A stretch of DNA of 7,791 nucleotides, taken from the NCBI GenBank assembly GCA_031290375.1, contig JAITNR010000232.1:1-7791 (forward strand), in the 5' to 3' direction. The position numbers were made by a program, and so were the translations under genes. Shown in pieces: positions 7,135-7,791 of the stretch. The notes under the pieces are model-generated. The model saw only the letters and a program-made list of their open reading frames with translations, was not told the DNA's origin and did not search any database. Numbering within the stretch: position 1 is the first letter of the stretch; every line of letters begins with the position of its first letter. The DNA comes from Prevotellaceae bacterium (GTDB lineage: Bacteria > Bacteroidota > Bacteroidia > Bacteroidales > Paludibacteraceae).

Positions 7135-7156
7135 GCAGTATTTTAATATTATTCAA

Positions 7157-7618
7157 ATGAAAACAACAAAAGTTTTATTTATCACGCTGCTTATTACAGC
7201 GATGGTGACAATGCCGCAAGGAGCAATGTCGCAGGTTACAATCGGCGCGGACAAAAGCCCCGAAACGTTTTCAGTTCTCGAACTGATTAGCAACGGCACT
7301 AACAAAGGTTTGCGTCTGCCGCAACTGACAACGACGCAACGCAATGCCCTTGTTCTCACAGGTAACGACCTTGCACGCGGTCTTACCATCTTCAACTCCA
7401 CCACTCGCTGCTTGGAATACTGGGCAGGCAATGTTGATGGTTGGAAACAGCAGTGCGGTCCCGGCGGACCTGCTGCTGACCCTCCCGTTCCGCCAGGTCT
7501 TCCTGATGCATGTGGCATAACTACAATTGACAACAAAACTTTTGCCTGCAAAGCCGACCTTGCAGCCGAATTGTACCAGTTTTTTTCTCAGCGGGGTTCC
7601 CTCAGGGTGAGCAGATGA
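7157..7618 (+). CDS. Secreted hypothetical protein of a Bacteroidota 'LRLPQLTTTQRNAL' type, probably frameshifted
   Basis: The start ATG at 7157 is preferred over an in-frame TTG at 7118 because it begins directly with a signal peptide (MKTTKVLFITLLITAMVTMP, cut near AMS25-Q26), and because the TTG lies inside the upstream repeat arm. The mature part opens with VTIGADKSPETFSVLELIS, then NKGLRLPQLTTTQRNAL and ARGLTIFNSTTRCLEYW..GW..QC, a pattern I associate with secreted Bacteroidota proteins of unknown function. A Gly/Pro-rich linker (GPGGPAADPPVPPGLPDACG, 101-120) and NKTFACKADLAAELYQFF follow. The frame then degenerates to SQRGSLRVSR and stops at residue 153. The adjacent frame carries on with protein-like sequence to 7713, so the intact product was probably about 185 residues. 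There is no recognisable promoter box nearby. Function unknown. Confidence 0.65.
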   Translation: MKTTKVLFITLLITAMVTMPQGAMSQVTIGADKSPETFSVLELISNGTNKGLRLPQLTTTQRNALVLTGNDLARGLTIFNSTTRCLEYWAGNVDGWKQQCGPGGPAADPPVPPGLPDACGITTIDNKTFACKADLAAELYQFFSQRGSLRVSR

Positions 7619-7713
7619 CTAACAGCATTACCTTTGCTTCTGCTCAAACTCCAACCGATGTAACTGTTGCTTATCCTGACTTCGACACTCTATCCCCCAA
7701 TCCCCATCCCTAA
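7582..7713 (+). pseudogene. Out-of-frame continuation of the 7157 gene
   Basis: In the frame one base back from the main one, 7582-7713 encodes FFSAGFPQGEQMTNSITFAS followed by AQTPTDVTVAYPDFDTLSPN and a TAA at 7711-7713. One missing T in the run at 7580-7586 (seven where eight would restore the frame) would join the two parts as LYQFFFSAGFPQGEQ. This may be a real mutation, a phase-variable tract, or a sequencing or assembly error. Confidence 0.55.
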
Positions 7714-7791
7714 ACTGTGTAAAAATGGCACTTTTTGAGTAAAAGTTGTTTTGTAGTGGCTAATTATGCTATATTTCGTGTTTTATGTAAA
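7714..7791. other. Non-coding right edge, nothing assigned
   Basis: After the TAA at 7711 the sequence changes to AT-rich DNA (ACTGTGTAAAAATGGCACTT...) with no open frame or complete repeat before the window ends. The start loosely recalls insertion-sequence ends, but with no transposase or second end in view I cannot assign it. Confidence 0.2.

Larger units (their letters stand above)
6925..7139. mobile_element. 215-bp element of three nested inverted repeats (MITE-like or structured RNA)
   Basis: The outer arms are a perfect 24-bp inverted repeat, 6925-6948 against 7116-7139 (left end ACTGCTTATCCACAATAAGC). The middle arms are a perfect 15-bp pair, CATATCAATAGAAAT at 6973-6987 and its inverse at 7061-7075. 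The inner arms are a perfect 15-bp pair, AACTCCGTAGGAGTT at 7008-7022 and its inverse at 7024-7038, around a single G. All three are roughly concentric near 7023-7032. There is no open reading frame of note inside. This is the architecture of a non-autonomous inverted-repeat element, or of a transcript folding into one long imperfect hairpin. AATAT occurs just outside both ends (6913-6917, 7145-7149), but in such AT-rich DNA it is weak evidence for a target duplication. The 3' arm ends 17 bp before the next gene's ATG. Confidence 0.6.

Noticed and set aside
7118..7156. Upstream TTG extension of the last gene
   Set aside because: It lies in the inverted-repeat arm and would put 13 residues before an otherwise normal signal peptide; ATG 7157 fits better.
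7579..7588. Programmed -1 ribosomal frameshift
   Set aside because: The T-run is suggestive, but no heptamer in the right phase keeps good pairing in both sites, and there is no clear downstream structure. A mutation, slippage tract or error is simpler.

Overview
The window reads as a chromosomal segment of an anaerobic Bacteroidota bacterium, probably Bacteroidales. Three things support this. The first gene ends in a type IX secretion sorting domain (IYPNPA ... GVYLVRI). Three genes carry the Bacteroidota promoter -7 element TAnnTTTG just upstream. Shine-Dalgarno sequences are absent, and the DNA is AT-rich. The exact genus cannot be read from the sequence.

Layout. 5-1096 (+) encodes a secreted BspA-like leucine-rich-repeat protein with a type IX C-terminal domain, followed by a hairpin terminator at 1136-1166. 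1097-1310 is non-coding and holds a 29-bp palindrome belonging to a dispersed repeat. 1311-5226 is a minus-strand block, read right to left: tsaB (tRNA t6A modification), an S41 C-terminal processing peptidase 25 bp downstream of it, and an acetyl-CoA hydrolase/transferase family CoA-transferase with its own promoter. 5227-5404 is a divergent promoter region. 5405-6580 (+) is a four-helix FtsX/MacB-like permease with no ATPase gene beside it. 6581-7156 is a repeat-rich intergenic stretch. 7157-7618 (+) encodes a short secreted protein of a Bacteroidota-type family that appears frameshifted in a T-run; its coding continues in another frame to 7713.

The genes do not form one pathway. tsaB and the peptidase probably share a transcript. 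The CoA-transferase is core fermentative metabolism. The permease is divergently transcribed from tsaB. The two flanking secreted proteins are accessory surface or secreted functions.

I found no new multi-gene system. The most unusual material is the 6581-7156 intergenic stretch. It contains a GC-alternating tract, a second copy of the dispersed repeat, and a 215-bp element built of three nested inverted repeats. The 24-bp ends of that element each carry a perfect DnaA-box sequence, and its centre is a near-perfect 31-bp palindrome. The element abuts the frameshifted gene.
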